The translations under genes and the position numbers were made by a program. From positions 1 through 39,498 of the forward strand of contig JAHBMJ010000856.1 of the NCBI GenBank assembly GCA_018398765.1: a DNA stretch of 39,498 nucleotides, in the 5' to 3' direction. This DNA is from Chromera velia. Taxonomy: Eukaryota > Sar > Chromeraceae. The notes beneath the pieces were generated by a model. That model did no database searches and was not told the origin of the DNA. It saw nothing but the letters and a program-made list of their open reading frames with translations. Of this stretch, positions 10,606 to 20,200 are shown piece by piece (position 1 is the first letter of the stretch; each line of letters opens with the position of its first letter).

Positions 10606-11695
10606 GACAGACGAGCTGATGGAGGGAAAGTTTGTACTTCGCTTTTGCGCTTACCGCCTGAAACATTAGCCGAGGCTGAAGACGAAGAGTTTAGTGTTGA
10701 AGCGCAAAAGTGGCTTATGAAACGGCGGGAAGAAAACGAATTTGCATGCCCTGAAGAAGGACTCACTGACCGACGGAGAGACGCCAGAAGAGAGTGAAGA
10801 TGAAAATTTGAAGAGGAATGGAGATATAAGTCAAGAAGATGATGAAGTCCAGCACTGCGTCAAACAGTCGCTGCAGTAGTAGAGCACAAGAACGGGAGAT
10901 CAAAGAAAGCATCATGAATTTGAATACAATCAATCGTTCGGACCATGCATGCTCAGGTCCCGTGCTGTGACACAGCCGCTGCATCAACCGGGGGCGGCGG
11001 GAAACGAAGTATTTCCCTTTTTTTCTGCAGCGTGTCTCTGGGAATGTACGCACGATCACAATGCATGTGTGTCATTTGACTCCATACAGGGGTGAGATGG
11101 CGGAAAGATGCTACAGCAGGTGAGGGTCCCATCTCGGCACCACGAGTCTTCATGCGAGGACCTCACGGAATGATTCGTCACGCATTCCGACGACACAGTA
11201 GCCAAAAATCCAGTTTTTGCATGCTGTGTCTGTGTCAAAGCCCTGAATGAATGCAGGGAAGCGGATATAACAGTAGGGAGTCGCGAGAACACAAATAAGA
11301 GAAGAGAGGCTTGCATGGCACACAAACCCCCAAGATCCGTTCCTAGCCTCACGCTCCTCTTTCCTCCAACAGCCTCTCACTCACTCACTTACTCCCTCAC
11401 TCACGTGCACTGAATCCTCGTGTGTCCACATCCACTGTTCCCCCTGTTCCCCTTCCAACACAAAGGCTGAGCTGTGCCTCGCAGCCAGACACAGCTTTGA
11501 GACCCCCTCTACTCCCCCCAGCTTGCCGTCTCCGACCCCCCCCTCTCCCTGTAGATGACGGGGAGACAGGAATCCCACCTCAGACATCCCCTCCGTTCCA
11601 TCGCTTTGTACAGATTCTCCCAGCCCCCCTTCGCCCTGAACAGCGCCAACCAAGTACAAAAAGAGGAGACGGAGAATAGGAGACAGATCAAACAT
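4479..11695 (-). CDS. Gene 2: ethylene-receptor-like membrane protein with a conserved CGxTH copper-binding module
   Basis: Hand-spliced minus-strand exons: 11695..11405, 11242..11162, 10870..10771, 10283..10132, 9728..9597, 9140..8325, 8030..7011, 6756..6732, 6494..6075, 5902..5790, 5235..5183 and 4710..4479, ending in TGA. Phases agree at every junction, giving about 1,140 residues. Residues 1-21 (MFDLSPILRLLFLYLVGAVQ) look like a signal peptide. Exons 3-5 encode three helices matching the ETR1 ethylene-binding domain. A charged coiled coil starts at GVARELAEQQLKREK, as in the receptor stalk, followed by about 600 mostly disordered residues. Two more hydrophobic segments lie near the C terminus (FWYSASFGLVVLAVLP and GWFLFGLATTEGVAAS). 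I see no GAF, kinase or receiver domain. The first five exons are firm. Exons 6-12 follow from phase and splice consensus; an optional extra exon near 5120..5086 would also keep frame. Divergent from gene 3. Confidence 0.7.
4921..4961. repeat. Alternating CG / GT purine-pyrimidine tract
   Basis: Two CGCGCGCG-type runs are separated by a GTGTATGTGCGTGTG spacer within the last intron of gene 2. The strict alternation of purine and pyrimidine is the pattern known to favour Z-DNA. Confidence 0.8.
5660..5714. repeat. (CA)n(GA)n composite microsatellite
   Basis: ACAC repeats change directly into AGAG repeats inside an intron of gene 2. On the coding strand it reads (CT)n(GT)n. Confidence 0.9.
5917..5953. 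repeat. (CT)n(GT)n composite microsatellite
   Basis: CT repeats run directly into GT repeats just upstream (in gene 2 sense) of the exon at 5902..5790. Confidence 0.9.
9440..9645. repeat. Tandem triplication (about 77 bp unit) of an exon end plus its splice donor
   Basis: Three near-identical units begin at about 9440, 9516 and 9594. Each contains, on the minus strand, the last about 45 nt of exon 5, the GAAAG|GTC donor and, in two units, an A-rich/T-rich spacer. Units differ by single bases (for example AACAG versus AATAG) and by A-run length. Only the most upstream copy (exon end 9597) is attached to the rest of the exon; the other two (9519 and 9443) lie in the intron. Confidence 0.9.
9597..9728 (-). 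other. Exon 5 of gene 2: helix 3 of the ethylene-binding domain
   Basis: Phase 0 at both ends, 44 codons. It encodes LTVAKFATTAVSAAAAGAMM, followed by VPSLITWLDSVEVTRK. This lines up with ETR1 helix 3 and its exit, where an AKVLTAVVS-type helix leads to IPDLLSVKTRE. The VTRK end then joins the coiled coil of exon 6, as in ethylene receptors. Confidence 0.7.
10132..10870 (-). other. Exons 3-4 of gene 2: helices 1 and 2 of the ethylene-binding domain
   Basis: Exon 10870..10771 encodes LDFIIFLTYISIPLQIFIF. After splicing (phase 1, codon GAT), exon 10283..10132 encodes LFILFIFMCGLTHGVNAI. In my model the key residues are D132, Y139 and P143 in helix 1 and I190, C193 and H197 in helix 2. In Arabidopsis ETR1 the matching residues are D25, Y32, P36, I62, C65 and H69, with identical local spacing (D to Y 7, Y to P 4, I to C 3, C to H 4). 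The helix 1-2 loop is about 20 residues longer here. Cys65 and His69 are known copper ligands in ETR1; their retention suggests Cu(I) and ethylene binding, which is inference. Confidence 0.75.
10570..10605. repeat. (GA)n microsatellite
   Basis: A run of GA repeats inside the intron between exons 3 and 4 of gene 2; on the coding strand it is a polypyrimidine (CT)n run. Confidence 0.9.
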
Positions 11696-12862
11696 CTTGC
11701 CTTTCTTCTCAGTCTGGTTCCTTCCGACCGAACAGGCCAGGACGAATGACAAGAGACGTCAATTGGTTTTGCTAGTTCCAACAAACAGCTGCAATACAAG
11801 AGGGCAGGGGACAAGACGTCTTTCCCGTCCTCGTCTTTCCTCTGTGCCCGGCAAAGCTCTTCTCTGGGAACTTTTAAGTTTACTTTACACGAAGCGCCTC
11901 CCTGGTGTCCCTTTTTCCAAAAAGACACAGAAGAAGCGAATCATTGCGAGTGAGAATACAGCGGATCAAGACAGGCAGATCCCATAAAACGGATTGAGTA
12001 CAGAGAAGGCACCGTTGACTGTCCGGAGCACCAACGATTTCTTGCAGGGGTCGATACGCAGGCTTGCTTCCTCAGCCCTTTGGACGGATCGACAAATCTC
12101 GACGCTCCAAGGCCCCGCTATTCTGTCGGGTCCCGTTGAAAAATTCAACTAATCGTGCATGATTGGAACTTGCGATAATCTGGCGTCAAGCCTTCCTGGT
12201 ATATACCAGAGAAACAAGGCCGGATTGAAAGCTAGGGTCCGATGTCACTCAATCCTCATGCAGGCAGCGTCTCGCTGTATCTGCGGCCGGGATGCCGCGC
12301 ACGCGCGGCCCGATAGTTCCCGGACCCGCGCGCGAGGCCGAAGTGCGCATGCATGCATTTCATTCGCATGCATGCGAGCAACACGCGTCATGCAATATAC
12401 ATGCATGCAGGTACCCAATTAATATCCGAACCGAACCTATATATAGATCTCTCTTATCGCCTCTCCGGGCGTGTATTGGATATATATGTATGCATACCGG
12501 ACCAATACATGCACGCCCGGAGAGGCGATAATTAAGAAAGCAACACGTCGATATATATACACGTCGTGCATGCATGCATGCAACATGTACCTGCAACGAC
12601 ATTATAATTGCAACGCGACTGAATGCAGTTCAGCATGAGGTTTCAGATACTTCTGCAATCATGCTTCACACGTGTTGGAGTTCTCTATATATATCCAGAT
12701 CGCTGCTGATGGCAAGAGTCCGCATGAATCGTACAAATTGCCGCTTTCAAGTGAGGACATGTCCATCCAGCCAGACTGATATGTAGACTGTTGTTAATGA
12801 TTTGAGGTCTTGAAACGTTATAAGAACCTTGCTTGCAAGTTGCAATCAACGCTACGCTCGCG
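11696..12862. promoter_or_regulatory. Divergent promoter region of genes 2 and 3
   Basis: The two start codons face away from each other across this gap. It contains GCATGCATGC clusters (12350..12372, 12402..12414, 12567..12580), GCAACAC words near 12377 and 12540, TATATATA runs (12437, 12481, 12552, 12687), and a long hairpin at 12454..12531. I see no coding sequence. The promoter role is inferred from position. Confidence 0.55.
12454..12531. repeat. Long near-perfect inverted repeat (26/30 nt arms, 22 nt loop)
   Basis: Left arm 12454..12479 starts TTATCGCCTCTCCGGGCGTG and ends TATTGG. Right arm 12502..12531 is its reverse complement except for four extra bases (CATG). The loop is TATATATG-rich. 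Without the CATG insertion every arm position pairs. Confidence 0.9.
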
Positions 12863-13914
12863 ATGAGGGCAGCTCTCCGCAGGCCCAGGTCAAGCGACAT
12901 CGCTTCGGCCTCTTTTCATCTCCGGAGGTCGAGTCAGATAATGCGAGAGCTTCAGGAGGCGTGCGGACAGAACCACCAGAGAGTCCTGAGTCATATGAAA
13001 GTCCCCTTCAATGCCTGGCTGAAGGAAATGATACACCGGCCAGACAATGCCTCATCAGTCCCCTCAACATTCCATTCACACGTCCCACGCTACCTCGTCA
13101 TCACCCTTCTCGGATCTCGGAACCTCCTTCCACTGTTACAACAGGTGAGCAGCAGTACGTACAGCTAAATTCACATGCAACTACAGGACGAAACTTTAGG
13201 CGTGGCAAACCGTGAGCGTTTCCGGACACAAGGCCCATTGTGCATGCATGTGCAGTCTGCTATTCACCGAACGACTGTGTCCTGCTTCAATTTCATTGAG
13301 TGCAGTTCCTCCAGACCTTTCCGGGACAGCTCTGCGATCTTGCGACTGTTCTCTCTGACGGTTTTCTGGATGGAGACCCGGAGGGAGGGAGGGTCTTCGT
13401 CTCAAAGTACCAAACCATCGAGATGCCAGATGAGAAGACACGGGTCTGTCAGTCAACCAATCAATTCATTCGCAGTCACACGGGCATGCTCTTGTAAAGT
13501 TGAGCAGTTAACTGTTCCATGCAACTCTTCAGTCAGTCAGTAAGAGACATTAAGTCAACCAGTCAGCCAATGAGTCAGTCAATCAGTCATCAGGCGTCAA
13601 AGAAAACAAAATTTGAGTTGGACGCTGTGCCTGCAGGTGCGAAGGGCCTTCATTGCAGACGTCCACGAGTACCTGATTGAACTCACACGAGCTCCTGCGA
13701 GGCCCCCGGACAGACTTGGAGACGACGCGGTCGGAAGGTCAGCCAGCGGAATGACCCTGGCAGCTCGTTGAAATGGAGTGGACACTTATATGCAATCTTT
13801 AGAGCCTGTCTGCTGATGCATCTTTCAAGCGTCTTTTTCTCTTCCTCTCTTTCTGCTTAGCTCTCTGTATATCTGTGTATAGGTGTGTAAGTGTGTAGAG
13901 GTGTGCAGAGGTGC

Positions 13915-13953
<39 letters not shown>

Positions 13954-15699
13954 TTGGAATTCTGTTCCTGTCTTTGCAGCTTCGTCTTCTACGAAGGGGA
14001 GACGGGAGTCGTCACAAAATTCAAGAGAAAGGGAGGGGGGGGGGAAGGGGAGTACGTGATTGGAATGTCTGAAAGGGAAATCTTCTTCGACCAGAAAATG
14101 TTTGAGCGCTCACGCAAACACCTCAAAAAGGTACCTGCGTCTTTTTGCCATTCTTTTGTCTACCAATCATGCAGAAACAAAAGTGAAAAAGAACACGAAA
14201 AATTCACTCAATCTCCTCTGACCCCTCTAAGGTTCTCTTCTCTTTTTGCAGCACAGTACTCTCAATTTAGAACGTTTTTGAGATCCAGAGTTGACACGGG
14301 CAGCCACTCCTTTCTTCCTTTCTCTTGTTCCGAGCCCTAAATGGAGTCTGCTTTGTTCTTTGACATCGCTTCCCCCCCCCCCGGATCCATTTGTCTCGCA
14401 TGCGCCCAAACAGACTGACATCTGAGTCCCAAATAATGAGGAACCGACAAGACTGAAGCAGATACACTCCTGGGCTGGAGCGAATTCAGAGACCTTTTTA
14501 TGTTGCAGTTCTTTCCGCATCTCTTCCACCGAAAAATCCGCCTTTCGGGACCGCGCAGCAGGCACCCCTGTGCACACCTCCTCTTGCCCGACGAAGCAAC
14601 GGAGAAGGATCAGGACGGTGACAGGAAGGACGGGCCTTCTTTTGGAAGGGGAGGCGCAAACGTGAGGGACGGCACGCTAACCTACTCAGACTTTCGGCAT
14701 CCTATGGAGGGGGTCAAAGAAGGGTTAGTAAGTGAGTGAGTGAGTGAGTGAGTGAGTCCGTCTGTAAGAAGGAAAGAAAAAAGATGTGTTGTTGTGTGGA
14801 GAGAACACGGGAAGAGACAAAGGGCAATTCATCCAGAAGAAAAAGAAATCAACCCTGTGACGGCTGTTTGCAGATATCGGGGCCCTGCCATCCACCTGGT
14901 GCACTTGTGCAGGTCAGACAAGAAGCTGCACCGTGGAGATATTTCCCTCTTTTTGCTGGTCCCTTTTCTTTTGTCTGCCCTTCTCCCGCCCTTCGCTTCT
15001 TCCTTCGATCTTTCCTCCATTCCTCTCTTCCTGCCTTGCTTTTCTTCTTTCTGCCTTCCACCTTCAACCAAAGATCACGCAAAAACTCCTTTTTTGTGGA
15101 GTATATGGGTCCTTTCTGATAAGTAAGAAAGAGACAGTGTGTCATGTGTGCTGCATGACATCCGTCGTTGTTGCTCAATGTACACACTATTCAGAGAGGT
15201 ATTGTATTGTGCTTTTTCAAAGACAAACAGGACTCTGTTTACATACTTTTGGGCAGCACTGCTGTGTATTTCTGCTTCGGGTCCAGCAGGTACTTGTCTT
15301 TGTGTCTTATTTATTGTTTGTGTTCTTCAGAGTTGCTCTTCGTTGCTTCCTCTATGTGAGTCTCCTCTTTGATTTCTTGCTTTACAGAACCTGTCGAGCC
15401 CAAAATCATGGATGCACATTCCGTGTCGACATGCGCTCTCCTGAGCTCAGAAGTATAGAACGCTGTTCAAAATTGTTCATTCAACCTCTGTGACTTTCAA
15501 GAAAGATATTGGTCATTCCCGTCTCGCCCTGCTAGTCGGAGTCTGCATCAACAGAATGAAACAGGGCTCGATTTGTTGGATAAGACAAACAAAACAGTGC
15601 TGATCAGAATGTTGATGGGCTGATGGATGCAGAACGGTGGACATTGAAGGATACGCGGACCCCCACTCACCCTTCGTCCAGCTGATGAGGAGGTGTGTT

Positions 15700-15733
<34 letters not shown>

Positions 15734-15814
15734 TTTTCTTTCTTTCTTTCTTTCTTTCTTTCTTTTCTTTCTTTCTTTCTTTCTTTCTTTCTTTTCTTTC
15801 TTTCTTTCTTTCTT

Positions 15815-15854
<40 letters not shown>

Positions 15855-16307
15855 TGTGTGAGTCTTGAGTTCGACGAGAACGATGAATTGCTGAATTCAT
15901 TCCTGTCAATGCGGCATTACCTTTCCAAGTCGACACCGAGAGACCTCTTTTTGACATGGCCTTTGTCTCTTTCCATCACCTGATGCATTTGAGGAGGAAA
16001 CCCTTTGACATGGATGAGGTGCTGGATTTTGTTGTGTTTCCTTGTTCTTCCTGCTCATCGAGTCTTGGATCTGAATACGCACATATGCTTGACATCTGGC
16101 TCCACTTCTGGAATGACTTTATGAAGTACCCATCATTCTACGATGTTTCTGGACGTATGGAAGATGTTCCTTTCATTTTTTGCCACCGTTTGCAGCCCCT
16201 CTTTCCGTGAAAGTCTGAAGAATCATGCAGACCTTGGCTCAGGAGCGAAGAGACTGGGAGGCAGCTCTCAAAGACGGTCGAAGTCCGCAGGACCCAGAGC
16301 GTGTTAG
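12863..16307 (+). CDS. Gene 3: unknown multi-exon protein
   Basis: Exons that agree in phase: 12863..13144, 13306..13443, 13637..13737, 13980..14130, 14509..14735, 14874..14912 and 15633..15692. One begins near 15863, and 16196..16307 ends in TAG. The first ATG opens an exon with basic N-terminal residues (MRAALRRPRSS). Conserved-looking pieces are VSKYQTIEMPDEKTR, RRAFIADVHEYLIEL, SFVFYEGETGVVTKF and RGPAIHLVHLCRTVDIEGY. I do not recognise the family and see no signal peptide or membrane helix. The part from 15863 to 16195 is uncertain: two frames look coding on either side of a T5 run near 15950. The tail SQRRSKSAGPRAC is basic. Divergent from gene 2, convergent with gene 4. Confidence 0.6.
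14726..14757. repeat. (GTGA)n tract forming the splice donor of a gene 3 exon
   Basis: GTAAGT is followed by GTGAGTGAGTGAGTGAGTGAG. Eight GT dinucleotides 4 nt apart could act as donors, cycling through all three phases. Only those at 14736 and 14748 match the next exon's phase. Confidence 0.85.
15691..15860. repeat. (CTTT)n (CT)n (GT)n compound microsatellite
   Basis: About 120 nt of CTTT repeats, then CT repeats, then GT repeats fill an intron of gene 3 from its donor to its probable acceptor, making one of the most repeat-dominated introns here. Confidence 0.95.
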
Positions 16308-17264
16308 ACCATATATTGTGTGGTTGTTATGCTTGAATGCTTGCGGTGACGAAGTTCTGTACATACTGTGCATCCCTGAAACATTTGTATGGACCCGTTC
16401 GATCGTAGTACCGCACATTTAGTAGCGCAGCTAGATGGAAACTGATTACCTTATTTTTTCGAAAAATGAAAGAAGTGGTCAATACCATCTCTATTTAGAT
16501 CTTTATAATTGTTTAAGTGACTTTTTATTCAATATATGTTATTATTGGCTGCATATATAATTTATATTGTTCACGTGGAACTGTGACCGTTGTATAATGC
16601 AATTTTTATGTCCGATTTCAAAGTTCTTCGTCGAATAAATTTAAAAGTGATAAAATAATACTAAAATTAATTAAGAAAAAAAAAATTAAAAAATAAAATA
16701 TTTGTTGTACATATGGTTTTAATGACAAAAATACAAAGGTGACCCTTGCTATTAAATTAAAGAACATGACTTACAAAAATAACTTAGGAAATTATATATT
16801 TTTAAGTGAAATTCTTATGCAAAATTCTCAATCATGTGTACTGAAATGATATCTTCTAGGATATCTTACTTTTAATATGTTTTACTATACCGTAGTCTGT
16901 ACATGCCTAAGTATATAAGTATGAATCTATATGATTTAGTATGATTAGTACTAAGCCTAGAAATCTGTGTGCGAGTTAGTATGTGAGTTATTTAAAAAAA
17001 TGAGTTCTAAAAAGGCCTAACGCGGAATCAATCAATCAATCAATCGATCGATCAATCAATCAATCAATCAATCAATATGCTGCAATTATGATATATTTTT
17101 TAACTCTTTAAAACCGCATTAAAATACAATTTATAAATTGAGATTTTTCATATTGAGTATCAATTTTTCAACTTCTGCTGATGCGGATACAATTGGCAGT
17201 ACCATGCGGAACCGTACGAATTGGTGCGCGTTTCTCTAGCTAGGCGTTTCTTGAGTTGGTGTCG
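16308..17264. other. Convergent intergenic gap, strongly AT-rich, no supported gene
   Basis: This separates the 3' ends of genes 3 and 4. From about 16430 to 17200 the base composition is visibly much more AT-rich than any exon nearby, with runs of A and T. Near 17028..17076 is a long (ATCA)n tract with a short ATCGATCG interruption. I found no open frame of note and no transposase- or RT-like sequence. Confidence 0.8.
17028..17076. repeat. (ATCA)n microsatellite
   Basis: About eleven ATCA units interrupted by ATCGATCG, within the AT-rich convergent gap. Confidence 0.95.
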
Positions 17265-20200
17265 TCATGAGCTCTTCCACGTGAAGTTCCCACTCATCCC
17301 ATTTGATGACCTGGGAATGGACTCTGCTGCACGGCTTCCGATTGGAAGGCCAGCACTGGCCTGTGTCGGAACCCACCCAGATGCAGTGCAAGGGGCGTGA
17401 AGCCCCCTCGGCCCGGCTGCCACACAAGGGGCGCACTGATCTGCTCCGAGAAAGCCGCACGGCTCTCCAGGGTACGCTGCAAGTCGTGATCCGCAACCCA
17501 CACCGTCCATATTACCCATGCCTGTGCGGCTGCTTTGCACTGGCACATTTTGCGAGAATGTCCGGCTGGGGAGCACTGAGCGGGGGGGGCTGCAGGTAGA
17601 GGCGCATCCCCCCACAGACCGAAAAGACACGAAAGTCGGCCCCCCCACGCGACACCGAGAACTAATGGACGCATCCCTGAAGTCTGCCAAGTCCGCCTCA
17701 ACATTCCCACTCTCATTCTGAAATCGGGAACGGAAGGGTGACTGACCGACGGGCCCGCCCGCCCCGGCTGCATTCCCCACCTCCCCTGGAGATCTCTTGG
17801 GGGAATCAAAGCGTAAATGGAGAGGAGGGGAAGAATTCCAAGTGAGGTTTCGAGACGGACAGAATGGACGTCTCTTTCTGTCTTCTGTAAAGTCATACCT
17901 TCTTGGTCCCAGTACTGATGCAGGAGGGTCATTCAGACTGTACGGGTCTGTCTCAAGATCATCTCCGTGTGATGGGACAGCAAATCCTGATGCTCCCTCT
18001 GTGTGCCTCTGATTGCCTCGAAGGCACGAGTCGTATTCAAATCTCTGCATTGACATTCTGTACGCCCTCCCTCCATCTCTATAGGCCTGAAATGGCCCTG
18101 GCCCGTTCAGCAGTTTCGCAAAGGGCTGCACGTCGTTGGGCTGATCAAATCTGGGCTCATCCTGTAAAAACCATGAGGGCAAGCAGGTTGTGTTGGAACG
18201 TCGACAGGCGGAGGAAGAGGCCTCCCCTTGCTGCATGGGGACGGGTGAGGAAGAAGGAAGTTCAACGTGCGCCCTTGATTCTTCTGGGAGACCGCTCTCC
18301 TCCGCTTCTCTGTGCGAGGACTCCATTTTCCTTTGCGCTTCCACGGTCCCTCCCAGATTTTCGTTTTTTACATCAATCGGCTGCGAATCTGTAATTTGTT
18401 CGGCTGGAGGATTCATGACAGAGGAAACGTTGACGGAGCCAGAACTGCTGGCAGACTGCTGAGATGCTGCTGCGGCTTTGTGTACAGCCATAATAGACTT
18501 TTGGGTGAATGTGTTGGCAGTCTTGGAGTCCCCTATCTCATCTGACATGGCGCGTGGGTGCGCATGAAGAGGCTCGTCTCCAAACCATACAGCTCCCATG
18601 TCTGCGTCCTCTGGTGCTGCGTTTTGATTTGTGAGTGTGTTGAAGTTGGACGGGTCCATCGTTGCGATTTGTTGTTCCTGCTCAGAAGAATTGATAGCCT
18701 CTTGAGGTGCTGTACTGGCTGCCTCCTTCCTTTTTTGAACCTCTGCCTCCTCATCTTCAGGAGCGAGAGCCCATGGATCATTGTCATCTTCTTTCTGGTC
18801 TTCTCTCTCTTCCTCTTTCTCTTCTTCGATTTCGGAAGCCTCGGAGACGTTTCTTTCTTCCTTGTTCAGTAATTGCTGCAACAATTCGTTGTTCATGTTC
18901 TTCCCATCATCTGAATTGATCGTTTTTAAGAAAGGGTTTTGATCACCACCGAACCCTTTTCCCTCGCCATCTTCGTCTTTTCTGCTCACATTTTTTCTCT
19001 CTGATGTCGCTTCGTTGTCTTCTTTTTGTATGTCTTCCTCCTCTTCATGAGCCCATTCGTCACCTTCCTCCTCACTCTTTTCGTCCTCTTTTCCCTTCCC
19101 CCTCAAGTCCCTTCTTCCCTCAATCCCTCCCTCTTCAGTCTTTTCATTTAATGGGTCTTCTGCCTCCTCCACTTCCCAGCCCCCTTCTTCATACTCATCT
19201 TCCACCTCAGACGCAGCCCCCTTCCCCTCATTCCCTCCAGAAGAAGGAGATCTGGGTGGTGGCTTCTCGCTTTGTTGTGACTCACTGGAAACGTCTTTCA
19301 TAGGGGAAGCAGAGAGAGAAGACGGCCCCGGAGGAGCGGGGTCCCGTGGCGTCTCGTTGAATCCCTCTGCATGGGTTTGACTCTGTCTGTCTCCCCTGTC
19401 CCCTTCCTCCTCGCTCTTTTCATCCCTCTCCCATATGTTTTCTTCCTCTTCTTGCTCCTGTACAGACCAAGAGCAGGCAGGAAAGGGAGGACAAATGCTC
19501 AGTGGTGAGACTGGTTGATTCGATCGGAGAGTCTTGTGATTCCGTTTCTTTCTCCGAGGGGAATGAAATGTCGAAGGATCGGATGACGGAATGGCTCCAT
19601 GACTCAGGGGAGAGAGGGAAGAGGAAAAGAAGAAAACAACCATCACAGAGACACGAAAGCACTATTGGTGGGTGAGATGAAAGCACAAAGTGATCCGTAG
19701 AAAAAGAAAAGAGGAGACACATGGATAGCATGCGAGCTCACCTGGTCTCTCGACGTCTGCGCTTCTGCTTCTTTTTGAATCTCTTGAAACCACTGGTCGT
19801 CATCATCTAAAGACTGTGGCTGCTCGAATGGTTTGGCTTCTTTCTCTCCATCTTCCTCTTCCTCTTCGTTTGTGTGGTGTGAACGGTCGGGAGGATCCCT
19901 GGGAGTCGGTTTTTCGGGAGTGTTTTCTCTCTCTTGCTGTTCTAACTTTTGGTCTTGATCTTCGTTTTTGTCCTCTTCCGGAAAGGGACTCGGGCTCCTT
20001 GGCTCACTCGTGTAGGAAGGAAAGTCAGACGCGATTTCATCTTCATTCTCATTTTCGTCTGCTTCCCTTTTTGTTTCCACAATAGGTTGACCCTGTGAAG
20101 AAATGTCCTCTCTCTTTCCCTCAGACTCCTTGTCTCCCCTTTTAACTTCTTTGAGAAAAGAGTCGAGTGGGTCGTTGAGAGGAAAATTCTTGTCCTCTTC

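Noticed and set aside
12292-12602. Open frames on both strands in the gap between genes 2 and 3
   Set aside because: They translate ATGCATGC repeats and the hairpin; no splice continuity or protein-like sequence.
14252-14340. Extra exon of gene 3 after the TTTTTGCAG acceptor at 14251
   Set aside because: In the required phase it meets a stop after nine codons and has no good donor; joining 14130 directly to 14509 keeps phase.
15637-15861. Long Phe/Ser/Leu and Cys/Val open frames
   Set aside because: They are translations of CTTT, CT and GT microsatellites.
16430-17200. Degraded retroelement or LINE in the AT-rich block
   Set aside because: No reverse transcriptase, integrase or transposase-like peptide in any frame and no clear terminal repeats; only simple tracts.
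17294-17932. Minus-strand 212-codon frame overlapping the last exon of gene 4
   Set aside because: It is an alternative frame of the 2.2-kb exon, which is longer and continues the phase of upstream exons.
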